The position numbers and the translations under genes were made by a program. A stretch of DNA of 64,000 nucleotides. It comes from Xestospongia muta (taxonomy: Eukaryota; Porifera; Demospongiae; Haplosclerida; Petrosiidae). Below the pieces are notes generated by a model. That model saw nothing but the letters and a program-made list of their open reading frames with translations, was not told where the DNA came from and searched no databases. How positions within the stretch are numbered: the stretch's first letter is position 1; each line of letters begins with the position of its first letter. Where the stretch lies: contig OY848919.1 of assembly GCA_963693285.1 (NCBI GenBank), forward strand, positions 10,039,461 to 10,103,460, in the 5' to 3' direction. This document shows, one piece after another, positions 1-12,279 of the stretch.

Positions 1-1902
1 ATGATAAGACTGTTTAGTGACGACGAAGAGAGCGATTTTAGTGACATATTTGATGAAGACTTAGGTATTATAATATTTAATTATAATTTATTTCAATAAA
101 AGGAAAAAATTATATATATATAGATGATGATGAAATTAGTATAGTAGCTGATAATATTGCTGCTGTTGATGAGACTGAAACAGAACAATTGAATGGTAAG
201 AAAAAAATTACTTTGCAATATATTGTGTTATCATTATAAAACTAACCTGTAATAGTAAGTGGTAGTGGAAGTGGACGTGGAGGTCGTGGTAGAGGACGAG
301 GTGGTTGTTACAGTGGTGTTAGGGGACGATTAGGTGGTAGTAGTAATGGGAAAGGAGGTGATGAAGCTGAACCGTGGATACCAGTGGATGACCTCCAAGC
401 TGACATTCCACCAACAGCTATCCCATTCAGGGAAGAGCCAGGACTAAGAATTTCACTATCTGCAGACTCTTCCCCACTTGATCTCTTTTCTCTTTTCTTT
501 GATGACGTAATAATTCATATGCTTGTTGATGGTACAAATGAGTATGCTGGTGATGTTATTGCTGAGAAGGAGAGAGCTGGAAAATTAACACCTAAGTCAA
601 GAAGGGTGAAATGGAGACCAGTCACCACACAAGAGATGAAGGCGGTCCTGGCTCTTATTATCAACATGGGGGTTATCCACTGCCCGAAACGAGGTAGCTA
701 TTGGAAGACGTCGTGGGAGAGTTATATACCATTCTTCCATGATGTTCTTCCACGAAACAGATTCAAAGAGGGATGTTACATTTACGAGAAGACACAACAT
801 CAACGAGACTACGACAAATTGACAAAGTTAAGCCTCTTCTCGATCAACTGCTTACAAGATTCCAGAGTGTTTTCTACCCTGGACGTGACATTTCAGTTGA
901 TGAAACAATGGTTGGTTTCAAGGGTAGGGTTGGTTTCCGCCAATATTGTCCACTGAAACCGATTAAATGGGGCCTCAAGTCCTTTGTTCTTGCTGACAGT
1001 GCTACTGGGTTTATTCTCAATATAATCCCGTACACTGGAGGTGAGACAAAGGACATGTATCTGTCAAATTGTAACCCTGAACTCCCGAGCCTCACCCAGA
1101 TAGTGTTGGCTCTTGTTGAGAATTATCTTGACAAGGGTCATCATATTTATGCTGACTGGCTCTATTCTAGTGTCCCTTTGGTTGATGAGTTAGAGAAGCA
1201 TAACACTGGTTACACTGGGACATTAGTCAGGACTCGGCAACAGCTTCCAAGTGTGGTAAGAGGCAAAAGTTTCAATCTGAACAAGGGAGAAACTAAGGCG
1301 TGGAGAGATGGAAAGAAATTGGTGTTGGCATGGAGGGACAAAGGGAAGCCAACAGTAATGATCTCCACTGTCTATCAGGGTCAATGACGACAGTTCAAGG
1401 TCGCCGTGGAGAAACCAGGGAGAAACCTCTGGTTGTTGACAAGTACAACCAGAGCATGGGTAGAGTTGATATAGCTGATCAGTATGGATGTTACTATTAA
1501 TTTGGAAGGAGGAGTATCAAGTGGTGGAGGAAGCTCATGTTCTGGTTGCTGGAGGTCAGCCTTGTGAATTCTTATATCCTCTATAAGGCAACTTCCTCAA
1601 ATCATTTATCACATTCTGATTATCGGCGTAAGCTGGTAGTTGGATTGTGTGAGGGGTTGCCTATAGGAGATGTAAGACGACAGCTCATGCGGCCTACCAG
1701 GTTGGAGGAGAGGTTCGAGAGACGCCATTATATAGAACGAGGACAGTCAAGACGTGGATGCATTGTATGCAACAATCCTAAAAGAGGACAAAGACATGAC
1801 ACTATATTTTTTTGTAAGACATGCACAAACCATCCACCGTTACACCCTGACATTTGTTTTGAACGTTACCACGAACTTGTTAATTATCATTTAGCTACAT
1901 AA
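1..1902 (+). pseudogene. Decayed piggyBac-type transposase
   Basis: DNA transposase of the piggyBac (DDE_Tnp_1_7) family, whose normal role is cut-and-paste transposition at TTAA. The window opens on an acidic N-terminal exon (LFSDDEESDFSD), followed by an acidic exon and a Gly/Arg-rich stretch near 255-360. The catalytic region shows the three expected Asp contexts: SVDETM, IYADWLYSS and MGRVDIADQ. A C-terminal Cys/His finger (CIVCNN..FFCKTC..CFERYH) closes the protein. It is broken in three places. A one-base frameshift lies near 768-775, a second near 1383-1388, and TAA at 1498-1500 interrupts the conserved block just before the SIKWW motif. The upstream end may be cut by the window edge, and no terminal inverted repeats were identified. 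It is therefore probably immobile. Confidence 0.9.
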
Positions 1903-2009
1903 ATATACTATATAAATATTACTTACTTGTTTCTATCGTAATTTATTCACTGTTTCACTTTGTAATTTATTGTGTTTGTATTTTATTGTGTTTGTATTTT
2001 GCGTTTACA

Positions 2010-2170
2010 TTATTGGTACTGTATAGTATTGTATTGTATTATAGTGTATAACTGTTGTATTGTGTTGTGTTGTATTGCATTGTATAACTATTGTATTGTA
2101 TAGTGTTGTATTGCATTGTATATCTATTGTACTATAGTATGTTGTATTGCATTGTATAACTATTGTCCTG
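2010..2170. repeat. Imperfect TATTGTATTG-rich minisatellite
   Basis: Degenerate tandem units of roughly 45-55 bp built from TATTG/TGTAT words. The phrase TTGTATTGCATTGTATA recurs three times. No coding potential is likely. Confidence 0.7.
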
Positions 2171-2222
2171 CAATTGTGGTTTGTAATTATGTTACATCTC
2201 ACTAGAAAGCTTCACATGTCTT

Positions 2223-2642
2223 GCTACTCACAAAAGCAACATACTAACAGTGAAGCTTTTTGTGCATCTAATAATACACTGTAGCAAGTTTTACAACCAC
2301 AATATAAGTATATTCAAAGAACAGAAGGCTACTCACAAAAGCAACATACTAACAGTGAAGCTTTTTGTGCATCTAATAATACACTGTAGCAAGTTTTACA
2401 ACCACAATATAAGTATATTCAAAGAACAGAAGGCTACTCACAAAAGCAACATACTAACAGTGAAGCTTTTTGTGCATCTAATAATACACTGTAGCAAGTT
2501 TTACAACCACAATATAAGTACATTCAAAGAACAGAAGGCTACTCAAAAAAGCAACATGCTAACGGTGAAGCTTTTTGTGCATCTAATAATACAGTGTAGC
2601 AAGTTTTACAACCACAATATAAGTACATTCAAAGAACAGAAG
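2223..2642. repeat. Four tandem 105-bp repeats
   Basis: Four head-to-tail copies of a 105 bp unit start at about 2223, 2328, 2433 and 2538. Copies 1-3 are almost identical and copy 4 has a few substitutions. Because 105 is divisible by three and one frame lacks stops, the array reads as an open frame (2250-2690) with a 35-residue repeat containing CSKFYNHNIS. No promoter, splice context or recognised domain supports a protein, so I treat it as a satellite whose open frame follows from unit length. Confidence 0.9.
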
Positions 2643-2690
2643 GCCATGCCCACTAAAAGAACTAGTACTACAACGCAAAAAACATTGTAA

Positions 2691-3439
2691 CGAAGAAATA
2701 AGAAAACTTCCACTCATTCCTACTGTCATCTTAGTCTATTTCAAATAAAGAAACATGGGGAACTCTTGATAGATGCTTTATACGTCATCTACAATGTGTG
2801 CGTTGTTATGATATAATGTTTACCTTGTAGACGATGAATACACCAATCATAAGAAGAATAAAACATCCAGGAATCCATATTCAACCAAACTTGAAACAGC
2901 TAAACTTCTAGGAGACAGATTAGAGATGATACAAGTGCTGAAACGCAACCAATCCAACCCTGGAAATACACGACTAGTGACTAGATTAGACGAACTATAT
3001 AGTCAAGGGTTAAAATTTGGCATTCTATTTCAAATATCATGTATAAGCTGACAATTAACGTCTTATCTCTAATGAAAAAAATCACTCAAAGAGTTCTATC
3101 AAGATGACAACACTAGATTTCTCGGGATGGAGAATGTGGTCTTTAGTTTGTGACAGTATTGTATATGAAGGGTTTTGTACATTTGTAACTGGTGTGGGTA
3201 TGTTATTAGTCCAAAAGTCAAGACAAAATAGTTCATTCTCTATTATTTTCATTAGTTATTAAAATGAAACTGCACTGTTTTTGTACTACAATATTCAAGA
3301 AAAGACATTGTAACAGTAATAAATTCTTGTATTATAGTAACTAGAGATGTCTTATAATAAATTTTTTATCATATAATGGCATATAATAATATAATTATAA
3401 TAGGCATATTGACAACCTTATGTGCAATATTCATACTCT
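2691..3439. other. AT-rich sequence with no recognised gene
   Basis: I see no long open frame, family motif or RNA gene here. It is ordinary AT-rich intergenic sequence. Confidence 0.5.
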
Positions 3440-3975
3440 ACTTCCTGTTGAAACCTACAAACGTTCATATATAATCTATACACTACAGTAATAGCCCTTA
3501 CATATAATACACAGCACGTGTACAAAGGAATACATATAGTGACAGCCCTTACTCACAATAATTATACAGGAAATAGCCCTAGCACACACAATATACAGGA
3601 AATACATTACACATAATTACTTCTTGTTGAAACCTACAAACCTTCATATATAATCTATATAGTAATAGCTCTTATGCATAATACACAACACATGTACAAA
3701 ATATATATATATATAGTGACAGCCCTTACTCACAATATACAGGAAATAGCCCTGCACACACAATATACAGGAAATACATTACACATAATTACTTCTTGTT
3801 GAAACCTACAAACTTTCATATATAATCTATATATATATATATATAGTAATAGCTCTTATGCATAATACACAACACATGTACAAAAGAAAATAATATGACA
3901 GCCCTTACTCACAAGATACCCTAGCACACACGATATACAGGAAATATCCTTTACTCATAATATACAGGAAATAGC
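3440..3975. repeat. Three tandem ~175-bp repeats
   Basis: Units beginning CTTSYTGTTGAAACCTACAAA start at about 3440, 3619 and 3791 (periods 179 and 172). Each contains the sub-motifs AGCCCTTACTCACAA and ATATACAGGAAATA. Variable (TA)n runs account for the length differences. The last copy is degenerate and fades out near 3975. Confidence 0.85.
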
Positions 3976-4510
3976 TCTTACACACAATAATCAGGAAACA
4001 ACAGATAGCCCTTATAGAGGAAACAACTGGACATAAAGCACAGCATAGCTACCACAGAATACATATAGCATAAGATATTACATTACACATAATGAGACAC
4101 AGCTCTTATGGCATTAGTCTAACAAATGAGATTATCTACATTGTTCTGGCAAATAACTATATGCATTGTCAGTCAGTGTATTTTAGAAAAGCTGTGTCTT
4201 CAGTCTCAGCACACAATACATCTATGTGAAAGTAATACCATATACCCTAGATATTTAAATCTAATTCATGAACATTAATATATTATTTTTTTATTAGAAT
4301 TGTTTTTCTGGGAGTCTATCCACAGTGTTTTAGCATCGAGTTTAAAAATCACGCTACTGTACACGTTATTATTAACGAAAAAGTGTGAGTTTTACAAATT
4401 TGATGCATCCCATCGTGTATTATAATACAATTTAAATTAATCGACCATGGATCGGTTAGATCAACTAATACTTACGCGGTAGGCGTTGTCTGCTATAGAT
4501 TAAATTATCA
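3976..4510. other. Intergenic sequence upstream of the GMC gene
   Basis: AT-rich sequence with degenerate remains of the ACAGGAAATAGC repeat to about 4010. Nothing coding was recognised. The last part probably holds upstream promoter elements of the GMC oxidoreductase. Confidence 0.4.
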
Positions 4511-4520
4511 CTGTTGGGCG

Positions 4521-4528
4521 TATATAAA
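4521..4528 (+). promoter_or_regulatory. TATA box of the GMC oxidoreductase gene
   Basis: TATATAAA stands 54 bp before the ATG at 4582, which puts the transcription start about 30 bp downstream, near 4550. It is the clearest core promoter in the window. Confidence 0.65.
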
Positions 4529-4581
4529 GGTCAAGTGACTAGTCTTGACAGAAACGTCTAGCTTTTGAACAAAACTTTAAA

Positions 4582-6955
4582 ATGAACAATCTTGTTCTAA
4601 AAAGTGAAGTTGTTTATGACTATATAATAGTTGGAGGTGGAGCTGCAGGCTCAATTGTAGCTGCTAGATTATCCAATGCTGGATATACTGTCCTCATCCT
4701 TGAAAGAGGAGGTAGTGTGTCATGGTCGAATGAAGTAGTTTCCGATCCTAAAAACTGGACATTAGTGGCTGAAATACCGTCTCTCGAGTGGGGGTATCAA
4801 TCGGTGCCACAGACACATATGAATGATCGTGTTATTGCAATGGAAAGAGCTAAAGCACTTGGAGGTTGTCAGGTAAACGTTTTTTTTCAATATATTCCTC
4901 TAAAATGAATTGGTTGATTTAATTGTTAAAGCACCTTATAATATAAACTGTTTTGTATACATACAGTTACCATCAATAGGTGTACATATATAGTAACAGT
5001 ATGTATACCTAACTTTTTTTGAGCTGCTTAAACAGTGGTAGCTTTCAGAATTAAAATCACAAAACTTTTGGCAAAAGTGGTGCCTTATATTGTGAATCAG
5101 GTCACAATATATATAATATATATATATATACCAATTAAACCTTGTCGCTCACATCACCCAAGCTTCCGGCAATGGGGAGCTCTCTATGTTGGTCATGGTC
5201 ACCAGAGAATGAAATTTAAACTGCTCTTACTCGACCACAACAGTCTTTACAGCTATAGTATTTTGCAGACAAACATAAAAACTTCAGGATATGAATTTAT
5301 TGTAACTAAAAGCGGCCGAAGAAAGCAAAAGCACAGACGAGATATAACTTTGTTATGGTTTTGCACTTTACTGTTTTTCATCAACGTTAATAGTGATGTC
5401 ATTAATATTAAAGTGTATTACTTCTGCTTAACGTCTAGTAGTAAGACAAAAAAAATCGTTACCATAGATGCTCATGAGATCTTGACTATAAAATTTATAG
5501 TAGGACATTGTTGAGTCTACATATGATAAACCTGTCCTTATAAGTAGTTGTTCCTTAAAGTACATGACTTCTGTAATCAAAGAGTTATTCAAAAGAGCAT
5601 ATGTTTTTAAAATGTATTTTATGTACAGCCATTAAGGTTCTAATTTTTCACTTAAATTGCTTAACCTATTGAATTTTTTTTACTGTTAACTTTTTTTATA
5701 GATTCACAATGCAATGGTGTATGTTCGAGGAGGAAAAGAAGGCTTTGATGAATGGGCAGCTGAAGGGTGTACAGGATGGGATTATGACTCTGTGGTACCT
5801 TACTTTGAGAAAGTTGAAAGTCAAATTAATATCCTTGAAGCCCAAAAGAATGACTTTATTCTCTCATTGATAGCAGCATGTGAGGAAAATGGTATACCTT
5901 ATAACCCAAATTACAACCAATCTGGTGATGAGTTTGGCATCTCGTCATTTCAATTCTTAATCGACAGCAAAATGCAGCGAGAAACATCATTTCGTTCATA
6001 CATTCAACTAGCTGATCCCACCAAACTTACAATTCGTACTGATGTGTTGGTGAATCGTGTTTTGTTTGATAGTAACAAAAAATGTACCAGTGTTGAATTT
6101 TATGACATGGCAATAAAAACTAATGTCACATATCAAGTAAATGTAAACAAAGATGTCATTCTTTCTGCTGGATCGATTAGTACACCTCAGATTCTTATGC
6201 TTTCTGGAGTTGGTCCTAGTGCTGAACTTTCTGCACTTGGTATCACAGTGATTTCAGATTTGCCAGGTGTAGGTTCTAACTTGCAGGATGACCTCTATGT
6301 GACAGCTGCATTCATGTCTAAACAATATGTTGATCCACAGCCATACGGTCTACTGGGTGCAGTCATTTTTTGGCCTTCCAGCTTGTCTCACAAAAAATAT
6401 GATGAAGATGTTCCCACAGATGTAGAGGCATCAATGGCAAGTGGCCAAATGATTGGTATGGATCTCCCTGATGAGCAAAAGCAGTCCTACTGGCTATATC
6501 CTAACGTACAAAAGTTAAAAAGTCGAGGAACTGTAAAGCTACAATCTAATAGTATCTTTGATGATCCACTTATTGATCCAAATTATCTTGCTAACTCTGA
6601 TGATGTTGATAGATGTATTAAAGCACTCCAAGAAGCAATTAAGATTGGATCAGCAAATGCAATGGCAGATTGGTACTATTCCCAACTGTATCCACCACCT
6701 AACTCAAGTATTGAACAACTTCGAGAGTATGTCCTCAGTACAGCAGGCTCATGTTATCACTATGCTGGTACAGCCAAGATGGGCCCTGAAACTGACTCAA
6801 TGGCTGTAGTTTCCCCTGAAACATTGGAGGTTTATGGTGTTACTGGTCTTCGAGTTGTAGATGCTTCAATTATACCTACTACTGTCTCTGGTAATACTCA
6901 AGGTGCCACTATGATGATTGGAGAAAAGGCCAGTGACATCATTCTAACATCTTAA
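4582..6955 (+). CDS. GMC-family FAD oxidoreductase (choline/glucose dehydrogenase-like), two exons
   Basis: Exons 4582-4872 and 5702-6955, phase 0, encode 514 aa, a normal length for the family. These FAD enzymes oxidise alcohol groups of choline, sugars or related substrates; the substrate cannot be predicted here. The N-terminus carries the dinucleotide-binding loop VGGGAAGS at residues 17-24. The first exon ends in ALGGCQ and joins IHNAMVYVRGG, reproducing the family signature across the splice. The second GMC signature (GSISTPQILMLSGVG) is at about 254-268. The catalytic pair appears as His450 (YHYAGTAKMG) and Asn495 (SGNTQGA), the His/Asn arrangement of choline dehydrogenases. No signal peptide is obvious. 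The 829 bp intron contains an unrelated open frame at 5035-5514 with no family features. The gene looks intact and functional. Confidence 0.95.
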
Positions 6956-8044
6956 AAGAACAAATGAAATAGTACAAGTTGGCAGTGAGGTGTTTTTGCA
7001 CAATTGATACATACGGTTGCATTCATTGTTAATTTAAAATTTGAGCAGTTTTCATTCAATATTATATACTGTATAATTTAATAATAATAGTTTTGTATTT
7101 TTGCTTTATTAATTACATAAATTAATTATTTTATTAGAAATGTCACATAACTTACAAGTCTTATGCATGTAGCTGGTTGTAGCTTTGACATATATGTACT
7201 TCAACCTGTTAACTTTGTACCCTCTGACAAGCCTTATGATCCAATTGAGATATTGAAATGGACTGTAGGATGATGGACCGTTGTTGATAGGATGAACGAA
7301 AAAATAGATTTTTGAAAATATTGAAATCTTTCTGATACAAGCTATAAAGAAGAATCACGAAGACACATTGCATATATATGGACCATTTTTTGAACTGTGT
7401 ATCACAGCAGTTAAAGAAATAAATCTGATTGCAATATAAATCTTGCTTTGTTTAAATATTTAAGATTATGTATACCACATGCATGGCTTTGACATACATG
7501 ATACAGCTTAAACCTTTCCAAAACCTGATATTGGGAGTATGTAGATCTAAAATTTTGCATACATACACTAGAAATCTGGTTTCATATTCTATGTATAAAT
7601 ATGACTAGCCTTAGTATCAAAATGGCTGTACAAAAAATATAACAAATGCATGGAGCTCCTAGCTCTTTGCCATATGCAAATTCATTATATAATATTCAAA
7701 GTTTAGTCTATGAATATACTATCTCTAATTGTCACCTAGATTGTAAATATACAACCTCTAAGTGTCATCTATTCAATACGCTACTATTTGTTTTTTTTCT
7801 AGTTGGAACAAGAGCCATACCACTTTATGGGCATTAATGGCTTCAAAACACCAGAATGGTTTAATTCCTCAATGGGAGCTATCCATACTTGGTGCCTTAC
7901 TACACTAACTATATAATAGAGACTGAACCATCTTGTTTGTAGTGTATGGTATTTGATATGGTGTAGTAACTTGAATTAAGATTTAAGTATTATTTTATTA
8001 GAACTCTTTTGAGCAAGGAATGAAAATGTATGAGAAAATCCATG

Positions 8045-8075
<31 letters not shown>

Positions 8076-8230
8076 AATATATAAATAATGATGTAAGTAA
8101 TGTGGTTAATAAGGATATGATGAAACATGATAAGTAACACAAGATAAAATAGAAAGGAGGTTCTTAGCTGGAATGGTACAAAACTAAATGAAGTAATAGT
8201 GAACTAATATTAATAAATACCCAATGTACA
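6956..8230. other. Gene-free stretch with an AT microsatellite
   Basis: This holds the 3' flank of the GMC gene, with a possible AATAAA near 7418, and no recognisable coding sequence. The small open frame at 7646-7837 has no family features. A (TA)n run lies at about 8046-8080. Confidence 0.5.
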
Positions 8231-8234
8231 AGTG

Positions 8235-8452
8235 AATTATTATCACATGAAACCTACACAGGTACCTCTGTCAGGTGTCAAACCTCAAAAGGAAATGATC
8301 TACAAATAATTAACAAACACTACAAATAGAAATCTAATTGAAACCCTTGAGCAACTTTGAGGTTTATAAGTGATTACTGTCTGTTATTCTTTCTCTCATG
8401 ACAAACGTTTATATATAATGACATTAATACACAACTTGTATATCTGATATAA
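8235..8452. repeat. Left ~200-bp direct repeat flanking the sulfotransferase
   Basis: Starts with ATTATCACATGAAACCTACAC and ends with TTCTGATATA-type sequence. It matches 10178-10381 in the same orientation, at roughly 80 percent by eye. The two copies bracket the sulfotransferase gene. Confidence 0.75.
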
Positions 8453-8693
8453 GTTTCTAGTAGTTTGCTAGTTAGCCAGTCACATAAACTTGATGATGAG
8501 CATACATTGGTGTAATTTATTTTCCTAATTCTCAAATTTGATAACAAACAATATAATCTCATCATAATCACATAAACGTTTTTGTGAACTCTCTGCCGTA
8601 AATCTCTGTACCCATAAAAGGAAATTTCACAAATTAAATTAAAAACAATCAGTTCCACTAACAAATGTTAATTATAAAGTTTGAAGTGTATTT

Positions 8694-10155
8694 TTAACCA
8701 CCAAAGTCATATACTAAGTCAATTCCAGTCAAGTTTTCTGCTACTAATTTATCAATTCTAATGGACTGTTCTTTACTGAAGTAGTTATTCCAATCTCCAA
8801 TTACTCCTTTACGCATAAAAGATGGTGCTCCACTTTTACGATATTCATCCATCCAACTATTATTAGCTGTGGGATTTAACTTCGTTTTGTCAAAGCTAGT
8901 TTGTTCAATAATTTGATGAATTGTGTATTCACTCAACTGATAGTCAAGGAATGAGCCAACACTACTAATGGCAGTGTAAGGATCTCTCTTCATTTGTTCA
9001 TAACTTAAAACGAGTATATTCTCAGCATCTAAATGTACATGATAAAGTACAACCATAAAAATGGATTAGTCAACCTAACCAATCCATGATTAATGACATT
9101 GTAAATGATAACAGTAACAAACACTACATACTGTCTTTATTATACTAATGATAGTGTGTATGTTGTTAATTGTAATGAAATTCTGTTGAACGTCATATTA
9201 CCTGGCAAAAAATATTTTTCATGGATGTTGAGCCTTTGTGTTAGGACTGTTTTTATGTAATCTATATATGTGTTAGAGTGATAGCTTTGTTGTGTTATTG
9301 TAAAGGTTGTCACCAAGGACATCTCTCCATACTTTATACACGTCTTTATTAGAATTAATTCATTTAAGTACATACATTGTGCAGATTCATTTATCATAAC
9401 ATTTCATGTTGCTAATCTATTTAACGTATTATATGTGAATGCCAGCAATTTAAGTATAATATTGAACTGGTTAATCTAACAATCATTTTTTTAACAGATT
9501 GAGCCAGAGATAACAATAAAAAAGTTTTAATTTCATTTACCTTTGTGTTTCCACCAGCCTAGTAAGTGTTTGAAGTAAGATCCATATATCACATGTCCAG
9601 ATATAAAATCCTCAAAGTATTCATCCCAAACAATGTCATGTATATACTTCATAGCATCAGAATGATGAAACAAGGAAACTGCCACATCTTTAGGATTTCG
9701 GTAAACATATATATATTTGACTTGTTTGTTTATTATAGGATCACCTCCAGGCATCAAATGATAAGGTAAGTGGGTCTTGAAGCCACGAGGTGATTTCATT
9801 AACTAAATTATTAAAAAAATTAAAGTATATATTTTTTTATTCAAAGTAAGTAACTGACTTTAGTTTCCTCTAAACTCATTGATTCTATCCAAGGCAAAGC
9901 CTCATCAATATCATGTCCATTTTCTACACCATTGTTCCATACTAATTTGACTATCTGTTGCATCCATGTGGTACCACATTTGGGATATGTAGCAACAAAT
10001 ACATCATTTGCTCGAATGGAAAAACTTTGAATAATACCCTTAGTTTCTTCAGTTGACATACCATTAGGTAGTTGTATACCAGGTTCTAGCTCATCTTTTA
10101 TAGTCATTCCTTCATTGTATCTTGTAGCACACAACCTCCGTGATGGTGTAGACAT
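8694..10155 (-). CDS. Cytosolic sulfotransferase (SULT family), three exons
   Basis: Exons on the minus strand are 10155-9859, 9802-9541 and 9028-8694. They join in phase to give 297 aa, the usual length of a cytosolic SULT. The enzyme moves a sulfonate group from PAPS to hydroxyl or amine groups of small molecules. The PAPS 5'-phosphate loop is TYPKCGTTW (56-64), the catalytic histidine is His110 in KTHLP, the 3'-phosphate site is VYRNPKDVAVS (about 132-142), and the C-terminal PAPS contact is FMRKGVIGDW (257-266). No signal peptide or membrane segment is seen, consistent with a soluble enzyme. It looks intact. The ATG lies only about 20 bp inside one of two direct repeats that flank the gene, so transcription may start within that repeat. 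The acceptor substrate cannot be inferred. Confidence 0.95.
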
Positions 10156-10177
10156 CTGAAACTTACACTATTTGTCA

Positions 10178-10381
10178 ATTCATTATCACATGAAACCTAC
10201 ACTGGTACCTGTGGAAACCTCAAAAGGAAATACCCTAAGTATAACGAATAAGCACTAATAATAGAAAAATAATAGCAACCCTTAAACATCTTTGAGGTCT
10301 AGATGTGATTATAGTTATTTTCTCTCTCATGACAAATAATTATATGATAGTATTAATATACAACTTGTCTTTCTGATATAG
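10178..10381. repeat. Right ~200-bp direct repeat flanking the sulfotransferase
   Basis: Partner of 8235-8452 in the same orientation. It sits immediately upstream of the sulfotransferase start codon, so it may include the promoter or 5' UTR. Confidence 0.75.
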
Positions 10382-10517
10382 AAATAAATTATTAGCAAAA
10401 GAAGAGAAGATAGAGTCACAAGAAATTAAACATGAAAGTGAGTAAAAAGATATTAAGAATATAAAATGAAGTACTATTACAAAAACTCTAGTCTGTCTTT
10501 AATAATTTGTTAACTGG

Positions 10518-11475
10518 CTAACTTCTTACAATTCTCTTCATGTTGTTCTGATAAATATAGTTTCTGAATTCTAGTATTTCAGTGAGTGATGCACAAATTA
10601 TCTTGATATCATCATCGTTCAGTGAAGTGTTGTAGAGGTATAATACTGTTAGTATTGCAGCTGTTTGTATTAGATCTACTATGGTACTGAAACTAACTGA
10701 AGTGATCTGACAATTGTCTCTAATGTTCAATGTACTCAGTGTTTGGTTTATAGTGAGTCCTTTACAGATATATAGAATACCATTGTCAATAATGTCACAG
10801 TTTGGAAGGTGTAGCTCTTTCAAAGACATATTAACAACTAACATGTTTGACAAATAAGTTATATCTTCATCTGTGATACCAGTAACATTATATTATACTA
10901 ACTCATCTAGAGTTGCATTGGTAAAAAGAACATCATTAAGTTGTTTAATACCATCAGTAACTGCAGAGGACTGTAATCGCAATCTCTTTATAGTTTTATA
11001 ATTTTTAAGCATCTCTCGACAATATCAATATATATTTACTGTCCAATGGAGCATTGTTAATATCAAGTCTCCTCATTGTACACTTGATGTTAATATTGCT
11101 TTTATAACAGCAGAAAATGATGACTGCAGTTCAATTTTCCATTCTTTTCCTGTTGTTCTTTTATTAATTTCTCATAACATCTTCACTTGCTATAACACTT
11201 GGTCTACTGAGTACAACACTATATTTATCATCACTCCACTTAACTATTCCTATAAAACTGAGTCAGTATTTGTGTAGTACACATGTAACAATATATTTTA
11301 TTACAACACACTATAATATATAGACAACATGGAGTAGAACACAGGATTTGCCAGCACGTCTATCTAGTAACTTGTCCAATTCCTTGACATTGTAACCATT
11401 TTTCAGTAAACCAATCAGAATACTCAAATTAATGACATAATCAGTCGCATGAATCATTATCAATAAAACATACAT
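10518..11475 (-). pseudogene. Leucine-rich-repeat fragment of an NLR-type gene, broken
   Basis: The longest open part (10853-10518) reads as ribonuclease-inhibitor-type LRRs, with motifs such as SLKELHLPNCDIIDNGI, LSTLNIRDNCQIT and AILTVLYLYNTSL. LRRs of this kind form the ligand-sensing C-terminus of NLR proteins, which are numerous in sponges. Upstream in the same frame the repeats continue (TIKRLRLQSSAVTDGI) but are cut by a TAA near 10900. Further upstream a frame change near 11020-11030 and more stops follow (RRLDINNAPLDS, then VKWSDDKYSVVLSRPS). A separate open piece at about 11465-11325 (INLSILIGLLKNGYNVKELD) may be another exon. No NACHT domain is present. It is best read as a decayed 3' end of an NLR-like gene. 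Confidence 0.6.
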
Positions 11476-12220
11476 CACAAAGATTATAACACTATGAATA
11501 AAAGTATAATTTTTTTGAATGTTGTCATCACAAATATAAAAGTAGTCATCATAAATATAAAAAAGTCAGTATTTCTTACATTATCTGGAGTAATCCTTTT
11601 TTGCCCATGAGTGACATAATGATGATACTTTAATGCCAATAATTTAGACTAAAGTCAATAGACGCCTTTCTTACATTAAGAAAACCCATAGGCATCTGTA
11701 CAAAAAATAAGTAATATGTTTTGGGATTACTATTAATATATGACATTATTTAGGCATACCTTATTAATAAAGTTACAAATGGTAGTGATTACATATCATC
11801 AAAAAAGTTAAACCCAGTGATTTATATTATAATTCAATGATTTTGTTTGTTTATCTCCAATATCTCCCTTTAATTCACTTGCTTAGTAAATAAGTAATTT
11901 GTTACGGACAATCCTAGACTTGTATTGTAATGTATGTTGAATTATAAATACATTTAGTGGATTTACTAACACATCAGAATAAATGAAAAACTATGCCAAA
12001 GTTCATAATTAATTATAATACTTTTGATTGTCAAAAGGGGGAGGGGCTACTATACTAGTATACATCAAGGGACTCGATTGATTGTTGTTTAAGTGTTCCA
12101 TACATGTTATATACTGTATTACTACCTGTAATTTCTTCTTCTTGGTTCGGTTTCCTTTGGATCTTCTCAAGATCAGCTAGTTTACAAGCCGACGACGGAA
12201 AAATACAAACGGTAACATAA

Positions 12221-12253
12221 TTATATACGGTCGCTAAATTCGCTTATATACGG
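12221..12253 (+). promoter_or_regulatory. Twin TTATATACGG motif upstream of ABHD copy 1
   Basis: TTATATACGG occurs twice, 23 bp apart, about 30-60 bp before the ATG. The arrangement is identical in all three copies. It may act as a TATA-like core element or paired factor site; this is inference from position and conservation. Confidence 0.4.
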
Positions 12254-12279
12254 TATCACCATAGTTTAAACTTTTAATC

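Noticed and set aside
2223..2642. Regular 105-bp repeats considered as a CRISPR array
   Set aside because: The whole unit is repeated with no unique spacers, and the genome is eukaryotic.
5035..5514. 159-codon open frame in the GMC gene region
   Set aside because: It lies wholly inside the 829 bp intron, has low-complexity AT-derived residues and no family features; the flanking exons splice cleanly around it.
6558..6809. Second-frame open reading frame within GMC exon 2
   Set aside because: Overlaps the strongly supported oxidoreductase frame and has no motif.
9140..9397. 85-codon minus-strand open frame in the sulfotransferase gene
   Set aside because: Falls in the second intron; the neighbouring exons join in phase without it and complete the SULT fold at normal length.
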